A stretch of 54,954 nt of DNA from an uncultured Actinomyces sp. (GCA_938014245.1 CALLSD010000019.1:1-54954), one strand, 5' to 3'; numbered from the stretch's first letter, positions 17,162-26,186 are shown. Made by a program: numbers and translations. Notes: generated by a model not told the origin, from the sequence alone.

Positions 17162-18262
17162 TTAGACACGGACGGTTGAGCGGCGGATCGTCAGTGTGTG
17201 TGAGACCGTCACATCTGCCACGCCCTGAGGTTCTTCCCCTGACGAGGCCGCGCCTTCCTCGCTGCTGGGCTTCCCATTCGCTTCGCGCGCCTGCTTTCCA
17301 CCCGCGCACCCGCGCCCCTCAATAAGCGCAATCAGGCCCTGGACAGCCTCGCGAGCAATTGCATGAGTATCGGGCGTGATCGTGGTCAGCGTTGGCGTTG
17401 AGAAGCGTGAAAGAACCGTATCGTCCCACGTGGAGACCAGCACGTCCTCGGGTACGCGCACATTCGCCTCGGCAAGCGCGCGCAGTGCACCGATCCCCAA
17501 GAGGTCGTTCATTGTGAAGATCGCATCGGGGAGGGTGTTGGACTCCAACCACTGCGAGAGGGCATTCTGCGCGCCGCCCGCTGTCCACGGGGAAACTTCG
17601 ACGCTGCGCCATGCCCACGAGTCCAGTCCGAGCTCAGTCAGTGCCTTCTCGATCCCGCGTTGGCGAAGAGCCCCCGCACTGGAGGTTGCCTGCGTGTGCG
17701 TCGATCCTAGGACCAGGAAACTGCGCGCTCCCTGGTCGTAGAGATGGTGAATCATTTCCGAGGCCGCGGCGACGTTATCCATTGAAAAGTGGGGGATACC
17801 CGCGTCCTGGATCCTTTCGCCGAGCAGTACCAGCGGCGCATCCAATTCGAGCTGGTTGAGGCCTTCGAGGTCGAGTTCGATGGGGGAGAGGATGAGCCCA
17901 TCAATGAGGTTGGTGCGGAAGTCGCGCAGAACCGAGACTTCATGTTCGCGCGAACCGGCAGTCTCGACAACCATGATCGAATATCCGCTGCGTCGCGCCT
18001 CTTCTTGGATCAGGTGCGCAAGTTCCCCGAAGTAGGGCCACGCAAGGTTAGGGATTGCGAGCGCTAAAGTGTGTGTCTGACCTTGGCGAAGGCGCTGCGC
18101 AGCAATGTTTGGCCGGTAACCCAGTTGACGGATTGCGTCCTCAACTGCCTTCCGAGTAGCAGGGGAGATGTGCGGAAAGTTATTTACTACGTTTGAAACG
18201 GTGCGCTGTGAGACGCCGGCAAGTTGCGCAACATCGCGCATATTTGGGCGTGAAGCTTTCAT
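17162..18262 (-). CDS. LacI-family transcriptional regulator
   Basis: A 366-aa regulator. The N-terminal helix-turn-helix MRDVAQLAGVSQRTVSNVVN and hinge helix (IAAQRLRQGQTHTLAL) are typical of LacI/PurR, followed by a periplasmic-binding-like sugar-sensing domain ending near TPDTHAIAREAVQGLIALIE. A Gly/Glu/Ser-rich insert of about 30 residues interrupts the last strands before VTVSHTLTIRRSTV. GGAGA precedes the ATG. It is divergent from the GH2 gene and an operator-like palindrome lies between them, so it probably represses the glycosidase-transporter operon until its sugar appears. Confidence 0.92.
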   Translation of the reverse strand: MKASRPNMRDVAQLAGVSQRTVSNVVNNFPHISPATRKAVEDAIRQLGYRPNIAAQRLRQGQTHTLALAIPNLAWPYFGELAHLIQEEARRSGYSIMVVETAGSREHEVSVLRDFRTNLIDGLILSPIELDLEGLNQLELDAPLVLLGERIQDAGIPHFSMDNVAAASEMIHHLYDQGARSFLVLGSTHTQATSSAGALRQRGIEKALTELGLDSWAWRSVEVSPWTAGGAQNALSQWLESNTLPDAIFTMNDLLGIGALRALAEANVRVPEDVLVSTWDDTVLSRFSTPTLTTITPDTHAIAREAVQGLIALIEGRGCAGGKQAREANGKPSSEEGAASSGEEPQGVADVTVSHTLTIRRSTVRV

Positions 18263-18363
18263 GTCCGTCTCCGATAAAATCGCGGCAGTATGTGGAGTTA
18301 TCAGGGGCTATAGGCTCTATTCTACTGAAAAATCGGGGAATCTGCTGAAGAGATTGCGACAAT

Positions 18364-18377
18364 TTGCTACGTTGCAA
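18364..18377. promoter_or_regulatory. LacI-type operator in front of the GH2 operon
   Basis: TTGCTACGTTGCAA is a 14-bp palindrome with central CG and 6 of 7 arm pairs matching, the usual form of LacI-family operators. It lies 30 nt upstream of the GH2 start, over the likely -35 zone. A CATGAT/GATAAT -10-like stretch follows at 18395-18403. Confidence 0.6.
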
Positions 18378-18406
18378 TTTTTTGGAAAATCCTGCATGAT
18401 AATTCC

Positions 18407-20332
18407 ATGAAGGTCAACGTAGACACTTTTGAAGCATGGAGCGATGCGCACTATCCTCGCCCCGATCTTTGCCGTGAATCGTGGTTGAACCTAGGCGGCC
18501 AATGGGAATTCGCAACGGATCCTACCGATGAAGGCCTTACCTTGGGATGGCACCTCCCCGGTGCTCACTTCTCGCACACAATCTGTGTTCCTTTCCCTCC
18601 CGGAAGCCCCAGCAGTCAGTGGAGTGGAGAGCGCTCCGATGTTGTCTGGTATCGCAGGCGCGTCACGCCTGAAGAAATCAAAGACGCCGGCCTAGCTGAC
18701 GCCGGCCACCGCCCCCACCTCCTCATTCACTTCGAAGCCGTCGATTTCGCAAGCGATGTGTGGGTCAACGGACTTCACCTCGTTCATCATGAAGGTGGCT
18801 ACACCCCCTTCACTGTTGAGATTGACCCCAGTGACTACCTCGACGCAGGCTTCGAAATCGTTGTGAGGGCGCACGATCGCCTTGACGCGGTCGATCAGCC
18901 TCGCGGCAAGCAAGACTGGCAAGAACATCCCCACGGTATCTGGTACCACTCCGTCGTCGGAATTTGGCGCGATGTGTGGATGGAAGTAGTACCCGCAAAC
19001 TACGTTCGCTCGCTGACCTGGTCATGGGACATCGAAGAAGCCCAAGTGACCTGCGATGTGGAGTGCGCTGGCCTCCCCCTCAGCACGGGCAGTCACGAGG
19101 CCATCGAGGCAAGCCTCACCCTTGACCTCGCGGGCGCCACCTTGGCGGCAACAATGGTCCGTGCGCACTCAGGCCAGCTCCGCCTCGTCGCACAAATCCC
19201 CGCATTGGCAAACCGTCAGGAATGGGGCCGGCTGCTGTGGTCGCCCGCCCACCCCAACCTCATCAACGCGCACATCTGCGTGGGCGAAGACGAGGTTGTC
19301 TCCTACGTGGGAATCCGCGACGTCAACCTCTCGCACCGCTACCTCGAGATCAACCACCAGCCCACCTACTTGCGTGGCATCCTCGACCAGGGCTACTGGC
19401 CGAGTTCCTACTTCACTGCGCCAAGTGCCGAGGCGCTGAAAGCAGACCTGGAACTTGCCCGAGACATGGGCTTCAACTTCGTGCGAATCCACGAACGCAG
19501 CGCCGATCGACGAACCCTGACGTGGGCCGATCGTATGGGAATGATGGTCTGGGGAGAATCCGCCTCGGCCTACGCTTTCAGCGACCGAGCGGTCAGCGTC
19601 ACCACGCAGGAATGGCACGACCTCGTTCTGCGCGATCGCAACCACCCCAGCGTCATCGTCTGGGTGCCCTTCAACGAAAGTTGGGGAGTGGACCTCATCG
19701 TCACCTCGCCGCGCCAGCAGGCTTTCGTCCGCTCGGTCGTCGCGCTCACCGAGGCGCTCGACGGGACTCGCCCCGTCATCGCCAACGATGGCTGGGAGCA
19801 GCTGGAAACTCCGATCGTCACAACTCACGACTACGGGGTCTACGGCGAGCAACTCCGCGTCAACTATCAAGACCGTGAATCGATTGCAGAGCTTGTGAAC
19901 GGAGTTGGCCCACAGGGACGCAAGATCCTCCTAGGACAGCCATGGAGCGATGACCGTCCCGTTATGGTCACGGAATTCGGCGGAATCTCACTGCCGCTGG
20001 ACGCGGAAGACGCATGGGGCTACGCGGTTGTCCCCAACGCCCAGGCCTACGAAGAACGCGTGAGTGGACTTTTCGAGGCCCTCGAAGCCTCTCCCATCCT
20101 CGCGGGCTTCTGCTACACGCAACTGACCGACACCCGCCAAGAAACAAACGGCCTCGCTGACGAAAACCGCACCCCGAAGCTCCCGCTGGATGTGATCCGC
20201 GGCTTCGTCACCAGCTCCGCTCAGCAGAGCGGACAGATCCGGCCTCGCACAATTGTCGAGGCTAGCGCGGTGGTAGGTACCGACGAGCGCAGTGCCGTGT
20301 CGCTGGCTTTCGAAGGTGATCACAATGCCTAA
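18407..20332 (+). CDS. Glycoside hydrolase family 2 enzyme (beta-galactosidase/beta-glucuronidase class)
   Basis: A 641-aa enzyme without signal peptide, so cytosolic, hydrolysing a beta-linked sugar brought in by the adjacent transporter. The N-terminal jelly-roll (LNLGGQWEFATDP, VWYRRRV), an Ig-like middle domain and a TIM barrel are in GH2 order. The acid/base is Glu424 in FNESWG and the nucleophile Glu523 in VTEFGG; NFVRIHERSADRR is the conserved barrel entry. It is shorter than LacZ (about 1,000 aa) and near the size of GusA or short GH2 beta-galactosidases. Exact specificity cannot be read. It overlaps the next permease by 8 nt and is controlled by the divergent LacI protein. Confidence 0.9.
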   Translation: MKVNVDTFEAWSDAHYPRPDLCRESWLNLGGQWEFATDPTDEGLTLGWHLPGAHFSHTICVPFPPGSPSSQWSGERSDVVWYRRRVTPEEIKDAGLADAGHRPHLLIHFEAVDFASDVWVNGLHLVHHEGGYTPFTVEIDPSDYLDAGFEIVVRAHDRLDAVDQPRGKQDWQEHPHGIWYHSVVGIWRDVWMEVVPANYVRSLTWSWDIEEAQVTCDVECAGLPLSTGSHEAIEASLTLDLAGATLAATMVRAHSGQLRLVAQIPALANRQEWGRLLWSPAHPNLINAHICVGEDEVVSYVGIRDVNLSHRYLEINHQPTYLRGILDQGYWPSSYFTAPSAEALKADLELARDMGFNFVRIHERSADRRTLTWADRMGMMVWGESASAYAFSDRAVSVTTQEWHDLVLRDRNHPSVIVWVPFNESWGVDLIVTSPRQQAFVRSVVALTEALDGTRPVIANDGWEQLETPIVTTHDYGVYGEQLRVNYQDRESIAELVNGVGPQGRKILLGQPWSDDRPVMVTEFGGISLPLDAEDAWGYAVVPNAQAYEERVSGLFEALEASPILAGFCYTQLTDTRQETNGLADENRTPKLPLDVIRGFVTSSAQQSGQIRPRTIVEASAVVGTDERSAVSLAFEGDHNA

Positions 20333-21395
20333 GCCTCGTGTCCTGCGTAGATGGGCCGTGAACTTTGCTTTCACGCTCCCCTTCCTGATCTTCTACGGAA
20401 TCTTCATCCTCTTCCCGGTCGTCCAGGCTGTCCTCATGTCCTTCTTCAACTGGGACCTACTGGGCAGCACCCGCGAATGGATCGGGCTTGAAAACTACAC
20501 CCACATGCTCGGCGGTACCGGCCTGGTCTGGGATATCACTTCGATGTGGATGGTCCGACTGCTTTGCTTGGTGTGCGGAGTGTATGTAGCGGTCAAGGCG
20601 GTGCGCGAACATGATCTGAACTCGGGCCGAATCCTCTTGATCGTCACTTTGATCGCTGCGGCAATCATCTTGGGAATCCATCCCGGTGATGGCGGTTCCT
20701 GGTCTGACCCGCGTTTTTGGAACGCGATGAAGAACACCGCGATATTTACCCTGGTTTCGACACCGATCATCGTGGGCCTCGGCCTGATCTACGCGCTCCT
20801 CCTTCAACGAGGCGGACGGGTAAGCTCCTTCTACCGCGCGGCGCTCTTCGTCCCCTACGTTCTACCGGTCTCGGTTGCCACCCTGATTTGGGGATACATG
20901 CTCAACCCCTCGCGCGGCATCGTCGCGCGCTTCACCGAATACATGGGATGGGGGACCATCTCGTGGCTTTCGGATCCGCAGTGGGCAATGACCGCAATCG
21001 TTGTAACAACCGTGTGGTGGACGGTCGGTTTCAACCTCATCCTCTTTGGTGCGGGCCTTCAAGACATCGATCCGACGCTGTACGAGGCCGCAAGCTTGGA
21101 CGGCGCGAATTCCTTCCAAAAATTCGTCAACATCACCCTTCCGGGCCTTCGTCACGCGACGGTCTTGGTTCTGGTCACGCAGATCATTGCCTCATTCCAA
21201 ATCTTCGGTCAGGTCAACATCATGACCGCGGGCGGCCCCGGTGGAACAACGGACGTCCTCGTGCGCTACATCTACCAGACGGGCTTTAGGGATACCCAGC
21301 TTGGCTATGCCTCGGCAATGTCCTTGGTGCTCTTCGTGCTGATGGTCTTCATCTCGCTCATTCAATTCCTCATTTCACGCCAAAGGAGCCGCTGA
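20325..21395 (+). CDS. Sugar ABC transporter permease, MalF type, with extra two-helix insert
   Basis: A 356-aa CUT1-family permease. The opening FTLPFLIFYGIFILFPVVQA and the EAA loop YEAASLDGANSFQKFVNITLPGLR are typical. Most relatives are about 290-310 aa. Here about 65 residues, including two hydrophobic segments (LLCLVCGVYVAVKAV and ILLIVTLIAAAIILGI), are inserted between GLENYTHML and DPRFWNAMKNT, which are normally adjacent. The start at 20325 overlaps the GH2 gene by 8 nt. It pairs with the next gene; no ATPase is encoded nearby, so a shared MsiK-like ATPase is likely. Confidence 0.9.
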   Translation: MPKPRVLRRWAVNFAFTLPFLIFYGIFILFPVVQAVLMSFFNWDLLGSTREWIGLENYTHMLGGTGLVWDITSMWMVRLLCLVCGVYVAVKAVREHDLNSGRILLIVTLIAAAIILGIHPGDGGSWSDPRFWNAMKNTAIFTLVSTPIIVGLGLIYALLLQRGGRVSSFYRAALFVPYVLPVSVATLIWGYMLNPSRGIVARFTEYMGWGTISWLSDPQWAMTAIVVTTVWWTVGFNLILFGAGLQDIDPTLYEAASLDGANSFQKFVNITLPGLRHATVLVLVTQIIASFQIFGQVNIMTAGGPGGTTDVLVRYIYQTGFRDTQLGYASAMSLVLFVLMVFISLIQFLISRQRSR

Positions 21396-21396
21396 G

Positions 21397-22224
21397 ATGC
21401 GAGAGAAATTCAAGTCCTGCGGCTACCACGCAGTGATGCTCGTACTTGCCTTGCTGTGGCTGATTCCGCTGCTGTGGACGGTGGTTATTTCCCTGAGTTC
21501 GAACTCTTCACTGAAGACGAACTCGCAGATCCTTGTCCCCACCGAGCCGACCCTGTCGAACTATGTGGACGTTTTTAGAACTGGACTCGCGGGGCGCTGG
21601 TTCCTCAACTCGATGATTGTTTCGATCACCGCCACGATCATCACCGTCCTCATCTGCGCGGCCGCCGGTTACGCCTTCGCGAAGCTGCCTTTCCCTGGGC
21701 GCACCGTGGTCTACGGGCTGACCTTGGCGGGAATGATGGTTCCTAAAGAGGCAATGTTCGTCCCCTTGTTCATGATGTTTTCCGAGGCCGGGCTGGCGAA
21801 TTCCTACATTGCGCTGATTTTCCCCCGCGTGGCCTTCCCCCTGGGCGTTTTCATCATGACGCAGTTCTTCTCTCAGGTACCCAGCGAAATGGAAGAGGCG
21901 GCGCAGGTTGATGGGGCTTCTCCAATTCGAGTCTTCTTCTCCATCATGGTTCCGCTGGCGCGACCGGCTTTGATCGCCCTGGCAACCTTCTCTTTCGTTC
22001 AGACCTGGAACGACTACCTGTGGCCCTTGGTTTCGGCAACAAAGCCCGAAATGTTCACGGTGACCACGGGCCTCGCATCCTTGCAGGGAACCTTCGCGCA
22101 ATCGACGGAATTGGGCTCGCTGATGGCTCGAGGAATCGTCGGTGCTGCGCCCCTGCTCATTGTCTTCCTCCTGCTTCAGAAGTATCTGATCAGAGGAATC
22201 TCACTGTCCAGTGGCGATAAGTAG
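21397..22224 (+). CDS. Sugar ABC transporter permease, MalG type
   Basis: A 275-aa CUT1 permease with six membrane segments and the EAA loop MEEAAQVDGASPIRVFFSIM. The NDYLWPLV segment near the C terminus is a MalG hallmark. The ribosome site AAAGGAG overlaps the end of the upstream gene, with 1 nt between stop and start. Confidence 0.93.
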   Translation: MREKFKSCGYHAVMLVLALLWLIPLLWTVVISLSSNSSLKTNSQILVPTEPTLSNYVDVFRTGLAGRWFLNSMIVSITATIITVLICAAAGYAFAKLPFPGRTVVYGLTLAGMMVPKEAMFVPLFMMFSEAGLANSYIALIFPRVAFPLGVFIMTQFFSQVPSEMEEAAQVDGASPIRVFFSIMVPLARPALIALATFSFVQTWNDYLWPLVSATKPEMFTVTTGLASLQGTFAQSTELGSLMARGIVGAAPLLIVFLLLQKYLIRGISLSSGDK

Positions 22225-22354
22225 GCTATCGCCACCTGCGCCACACGCCTGATCGGCTTTCCCGGGGTTCTCAACGATGGCCTCGGAAATGGCGATCTTA
22301 CATACACAGGAAAACTCACCACACCATTCACCACACAGATTGAAAGGCATGACA

Positions 22355-23737
22355 ATGCGACAAGGACGCGCACTGGCACGTCACGCGGGATTCAGCGCAT
22401 GCGCGCTGGCAACGACCGCTCTCTTCGTGCTCACCGGATGCGGAGTGTCCTCCACATCCTCCTCAAAGACCGTCGACGGTGCAGCAATTGCCGGCGTGAG
22501 CGATGAGGACCTCAAGGGGACCACCATCACCATGGCTCGATTCTTCGGCGACTGCCAGGAAAAGACCGAGGGAGTCACCGACCTGTCCAAGGCCAATAGC
22601 GAATGCACCGCCATCTCGATCCTCACGAACAAGTTCAATGCTGAGAACAAGTGGGGCATCAAGGTCGAGCGTATGGGCGGCGCCTCGTGGCACAGCTACT
22701 ACGACTCACTCAACGCTGCTCTGGCCTCGTCGGATCGCCCCGACGTGGCGATCATGCACGGCTCCAACCTGCCCGACTATGCGGCCAAGGGCCTGCTCAT
22801 GGAGGTGCCCGACGGAGTGGGCATCGACCTGTCTGGCTCGACGAAGCCCGCTTTGGACGCCGTGACCTACAAGGACAAGAAGTGGGGCGTCCCCTTCGAC
22901 ACCCACGCCATCATCAGCCACCTGAACATGGACATCCTGTCCCAGGCCGGATTGGTCGGTGAGGACGGCACCTACAAGCTTCCGACTTCGCCTGATGAGC
23001 TCCTTGCTCACGCCAAGGCCGTGAAGGAAAAGACCGGAAAGAACTACATCGATATCGCCCTGTCGAAGGACCCGATGGGCGAGCGCTTGTGGATGACCCT
23101 GGTCCAGCAGCAGGGCTCGGACATCATTTCCGCGGACGGTACCAAGGCAAACATGAACTCGCCCGAGGCGAAGACCTCCCTGGAGTTCATCAACACCCTG
23201 GTCAAGGACGGCTACACGACCGTCAACCACGATTACGATGCTTCCGTGCAGGCCTTCCTGCGTGGCGAGTCTGCAGTGATGTACAACGGCGTGTGGTCGG
23301 TCAACCAGTTCACCGCTGAAGCTCCCTTCAAGTACGAGACCAGCGATGCGCTCATGCTCTTCAAGGACAAGGCAACCTGGGCAAACTCCCACGTGTGGAC
23401 CGTTCCCGTCTCGGCCAAGCCCGATGCGAAGAAGTACCGTGCAGCCTTCGAGTTCACCAAGTTCCTCAATGAGCACACCGGCGACTGGGCGATCGCGACG
23501 GGTCACATGCCTGCAACCCAGAAGGCTCTGGACTCCAGCGAGTACCTCAACGCTCCGCACCGCTCGCAGTACCTGAAGACCGCGACGACCTACGCTCGTA
23601 TGGCTCCGCGTGTCGAGGCCTGGCCGAAGATCGCCGATCAGATTCAGGAACAGATCGAGGCCACCTGGCTCAATGGCGCAGGTGTGGAAGAAACCTTGAA
23701 CTCCTTGCAGGAAGCGGCAAGCTCGTCTCTGAAGTAG
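22355..23737 (+). CDS. Sugar ABC transporter substrate-binding lipoprotein
   Basis: A 460-aa extracytoplasmic binding protein. The signal peptide ends in lipobox LTGC (Cys29), and a short Ser-rich tether follows. SBP_bac_1 features include DRPDVAIMHGSNLPDYAAKG, KKWGVPFDTHA and GESAVMYNGVWSVNQF. The start at 22355 is chosen because GAAAGG lies 7 nt upstream; ATG 22349 is too close to it. Placed last in the operon, after both permeases, which is less common than first. The 130-nt gap before it shows no clear promoter. Confidence 0.9.
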   Translation: MRQGRALARHAGFSACALATTALFVLTGCGVSSTSSSKTVDGAAIAGVSDEDLKGTTITMARFFGDCQEKTEGVTDLSKANSECTAISILTNKFNAENKWGIKVERMGGASWHSYYDSLNAALASSDRPDVAIMHGSNLPDYAAKGLLMEVPDGVGIDLSGSTKPALDAVTYKDKKWGVPFDTHAIISHLNMDILSQAGLVGEDGTYKLPTSPDELLAHAKAVKEKTGKNYIDIALSKDPMGERLWMTLVQQQGSDIISADGTKANMNSPEAKTSLEFINTLVKDGYTTVNHDYDASVQAFLRGESAVMYNGVWSVNQFTAEAPFKYETSDALMLFKDKATWANSHVWTVPVSAKPDAKKYRAAFEFTKFLNEHTGDWAIATGHMPATQKALDSSEYLNAPHRSQYLKTATTYARMAPRVEAWPKIADQIQEQIEATWLNGAGVEETLNSLQEAASSSLK

Positions 23738-23773
23738 CGAGAGGTAGCTGCTGCTCGTAGTAGCGCAGAGTAG

Positions 23774-23805
23774 CCGGGGGTGAAGGCGTGAGCCTTTGCC
23801 CCCGG
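23774..23805 (+). terminator. Terminator of the sugar operon
   Basis: A 14-bp stem with two wobble pairs (23774-23787 with 23792-23805) and loop GTGA, 36 nt past the stop. No T tract follows. Confidence 0.6.
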
Positions 23806-23887
23806 CACACGTTTGTCTGCCCCGGTTCCGGTTGTGCCCTCCGCTTTGCTCCTGGCGCACGTTTGCGCTGCCAGCTCTCGCCCCCTC

Positions 23888-23945
23888 CACACGAAGTCGC
23901 GAAATGACACAGCTTATGCCCTGTGTCTTTTGCCGACTTCGTGTG
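23888..23945. repeat. Long imperfect hairpin between convergent genes
   Basis: A 25-bp stem with three mismatches (23888-23912 with 23921-23945) and 8-nt loop. Its right flank repeats part of the left arm again (TGTGTCATTTGCG pairs with CGCGAAATGACACA), so two mutually exclusive folds are possible. It lies between the sugar operon and gluQ. Confidence 0.65.
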
Positions 23946-23989
23946 TCATTTGCGGGGGAGGGGGATGCGCGAGGCGTCGCGCCGAGCGA

Positions 23990-25018
23990 TCAAGCGAAGA
24001 GCCTCTCCAAGTCGGGTGTCCACGGCTGATGGGGAAGCGCGCGCAGCCTCTCAACATCCATTGATTCAAGAAGCTGCGAGGCCGAGTGAACCCCTTCAAC
24101 ACCCATCGAATGAGCTAGAACCTCAATGATCTGGGCGATGCTCACTCCTTGCTCTGCCAGTTCTTCGATGGTCACTGCGCCGTCACGCTTGGCCAGGCGT
24201 GCCCCCGAGGCAGACAACACCAGTGGAACGTGAACGTAGGTGACCTCCGGATAGCCGAGTAATCGTGCAAGTACAGCTTGGCCGGGGGACTGAGATAAGA
24301 GATCATCTCCGCGAACGACCTGATCGACGCCTTGGAAGGCGTCATCGACAACAACCGCCAAGTTATAGGCAGGGGCGCCGTCAGAGCGCTGAATAACGAA
24401 GTGGTCAACCGGGCCCGTGTAATCGCCGAAATACTCATCATGGACAGTCCACTCGGCGACGGGAGCTTTCAAGCGCAACGCGGGACGGCGCCCCTCGGCG
24501 GTGAATTCTTCGCGTTTACGGGCAATTTCTGCCTTACTCAGCTCGAGGCAGGTCCCGGGGTAGTGTCCCGGTGGAACGTGAGGGGCGGAAGAGGCCTCGC
24601 GAATGTCCTTACGCGAGCAGAAACACTCGAAAGCGTAACCCTCGTGGAAGAGGCGCGCGACGGCCTCGTCATGGACGTGTGCGCGCGAGGACTGGATGAG
24701 GACCTCGCCATCCCAATCGATTCCCAGCGCGCTCAGCTCGTCGATTTGCCGCTGCGTGGAACCGGAGCGCACGCGATCGATGTCCTCGATTCGCAGGACG
24801 AACTTCCTTCCGGTCGTGCGCGCCCACATCCACGCCAGCAGCGCCGTGCGGAGGTTCCCCAGGTGCAGGTCGCCGCTGGGGGAGGGAGCGAAGCGTCCCA
24901 CGCCACTTGCATGCAGCGCAGTATCTCCCATTGCCGAGGCCGCGGGAGCGCAGGCGGAAAAAGGGGAGTTTTCCGCACCATTGCTGGGGTGAGAAGAAAA
25001 AGGTGCCGCAGTTGCCAT
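23990..25018 (-). CDS. gluQ: Glutamyl-Q tRNA(Asp) synthetase
   Basis: A 342-aa enzyme that attaches glutamate to the queuosine base of tRNA-Asp. It has the catalytic half of GluRS only: RFAPSPSGDLHLGNLRTAL (HIGH-like HLGN), RIEDIDRVR, and the KMSKS-equivalent ARLAKRDGAV. No anticodon-binding domain follows, which separates it from GltX. CFCSRKDIREASS resembles the start of the zinc-binding insert. An N-terminal extension of about 38 residues precedes the motif; a shorter start at 24931 (MGDTALHASG) is equally possible. The 3' end faces the sugar operon. Confidence 0.9.
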   Translation of the reverse strand: MATAAPFSSHPSNGAENSPFSACAPAASAMGDTALHASGVGRFAPSPSGDLHLGNLRTALLAWMWARTTGRKFVLRIEDIDRVRSGSTQRQIDELSALGIDWDGEVLIQSSRAHVHDEAVARLFHEGYAFECFCSRKDIREASSAPHVPPGHYPGTCLELSKAEIARKREEFTAEGRRPALRLKAPVAEWTVHDEYFGDYTGPVDHFVIQRSDGAPAYNLAVVVDDAFQGVDQVVRGDDLLSQSPGQAVLARLLGYPEVTYVHVPLVLSASGARLAKRDGAVTIEELAEQGVSIAQIIEVLAHSMGVEGVHSASQLLESMDVERLRALPHQPWTPDLERLFA

Positions 25019-25028
25019 ACCCCCAGAC

Positions 25029-25034
25029 TAACCT
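25029..25034 (+). promoter_or_regulatory. Leaderless-type -10 box of crcB
   Basis: TAACCT followed by 7 nt and GTG at 25042. It lies in the 23-nt gap between divergent gluQ and crcB. No fluoride riboswitch fold was seen, and there is no room for one if this start is right. Confidence 0.4.
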
Positions 25035-25041
25035 TGAAGAC

Positions 25042-25794
25042 GTGGAAGAACGAAGAGATCGCGGATGCGGCGCGGCAGGGGAAAGCTCTTCAGCGTGCGG
25101 GACGAACGCGTCAGACTGCGTGGGGACAGATGCGTCACACCGCGGCGGAACAGGCGCCCCGAGCAGTGACGCGACCCATACGCATATGGCGTGGGTGTCG
25201 AGTATTCCCTCGTGGTTGTGTGTTGCTTTCGGAGCCTTCCTTGGCACAGCGATTCGTGCGGGATTGGATCTTGCAGCTACGGGTAGTGGGAAACTTACGG
25301 TTTTTTCTTGGTCCACGGTAGCCGTAAATCTTTGTGGAGCCTTCTTTCTCGGTTTTGTCACTGCCTGGGCTCAGAGCTATTTCCGTGAGGATGCGGTACG
25401 CAGAAAAGTCATGCTTGTCGCAGGAAGTGGGTTCGCCGGCGCTTTGACCACATATGCCACCATGGTCATGGCCAGTATCCATAATGCAGTCCAAGCAATG
25501 ACAGCAGTCCCCGCTGATGGGGGCGAGCTCTCTGGAGCTGTTTCATCTCCGTTTAGTGCTGCGGCGCTGTCCTCCTTACCTCTGCTTATCGAGGGAATGC
25601 TTGCAAGCCTTGTATTGCTTGCAGTTGGTATTGGGATTGCTGCTTTGGGGTACTCGCTGGGAATACGTGCGGGCGGATCATCTCAATTAGGTGACAATCA
25701 GAAAGCATCTGAAATGCCTGAGGTTCTACGCACTGCAAGTGCCTCTTCGCCCACGTCAAATGAGGACTCTTGCCCTCGGGGGGCAAAGAAATGA
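25042..25794 (+). CDS. crcB: CrcB-family fluoride exporter subunit 1, with N- and C-terminal extensions
   Basis: A membrane protein of up to 250 aa forming, with the next gene, a dual-topology fluoride channel (Fluc). The core from about residue 50 has four membrane segments. GSGFAGALTTYATMVMAS corresponds to the conserved GFxGGxTTFST pore motif, with Ala for the second Gly and Tyr for Phe. A polar Ser/Gly/Thr-rich head of about 48 residues and a 45-residue polar tail are unusual. A start at 25186 (MAWVSSIPSW) would remove the head; GTG 25042 is preferred because of the -10 box spacing. The stop overlaps the next start by 4 nt. Confidence 0.78.
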   Translation: MEERRDRGCGAAGESSSACGTNASDCVGTDASHRGGTGAPSSDATHTHMAWVSSIPSWLCVAFGAFLGTAIRAGLDLAATGSGKLTVFSWSTVAVNLCGAFFLGFVTAWAQSYFREDAVRRKVMLVAGSGFAGALTTYATMVMASIHNAVQAMTAVPADGGELSGAVSSPFSAAALSSLPLLIEGMLASLVLLAVGIGIAALGYSLGIRAGGSSQLGDNQKASEMPEVLRTASASSPTSNEDSCPRGAKK

Positions 25795-26168
25795 CCCCAC
25801 TGCTCTTTCTTCTCGTGTGTGTTTTCGGCTCCCTGGGTGCGCTCTCTCGCTGGCAGCTGGATCTTTATCTCAAAAAGTGTCGTGCAAAGCGAACACCCCA
25901 GTGGGGGATCGGCCTTGTCAATATGCTGGGCTGTTTATGCGCGGGACTGGTTGCTGGTTCGCTTGCTCCGGTTTCGCCACTGTACTTCCTGGTATCAACG
26001 GGGTTTTTAGGCGGATTTACAACCTTTTCGACCGCTGTGCTTGATGCGGTAACCCTCATTCGTGAGCGGCGATACCGCAGTGTTGCAGGCCTTGTTCTAG
26101 GGGTCTGGCTGGGCGCAAGCGTGTTGGCCGTTACCGGTTTCCTCATTGCTGTCAGTTTCGCTATGTGA
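25791..26168 (+). CDS. crcB: CrcB-family fluoride exporter subunit 2
   Basis: A 125-aa protein with four membrane segments and the canonical motif GFLGGFTTFSTAVLD. The early GALSRW stretch also fits the family. It overlaps the first crcB by ATGA, with a G-rich ribosome site. Paired crcB genes of opposite topology are common in Gram-positive bacteria and form heterodimers. Confidence 0.9.
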   Translation: MTPLLFLLVCVFGSLGALSRWQLDLYLKKCRAKRTPQWGIGLVNMLGCLCAGLVAGSLAPVSPLYFLVSTGFLGGFTTFSTAVLDAVTLIRERRYRSVAGLVLGVWLGASVLAVTGFLIAVSFAM

Positions 26169-26186
26169 GGTTGTGTAACAAAAAAT

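Noticed and set aside
25019..25185. Fluoride riboswitch before crcB
   Set aside because: No fold or conserved motif was seen, and the inferred leaderless start leaves no leader.
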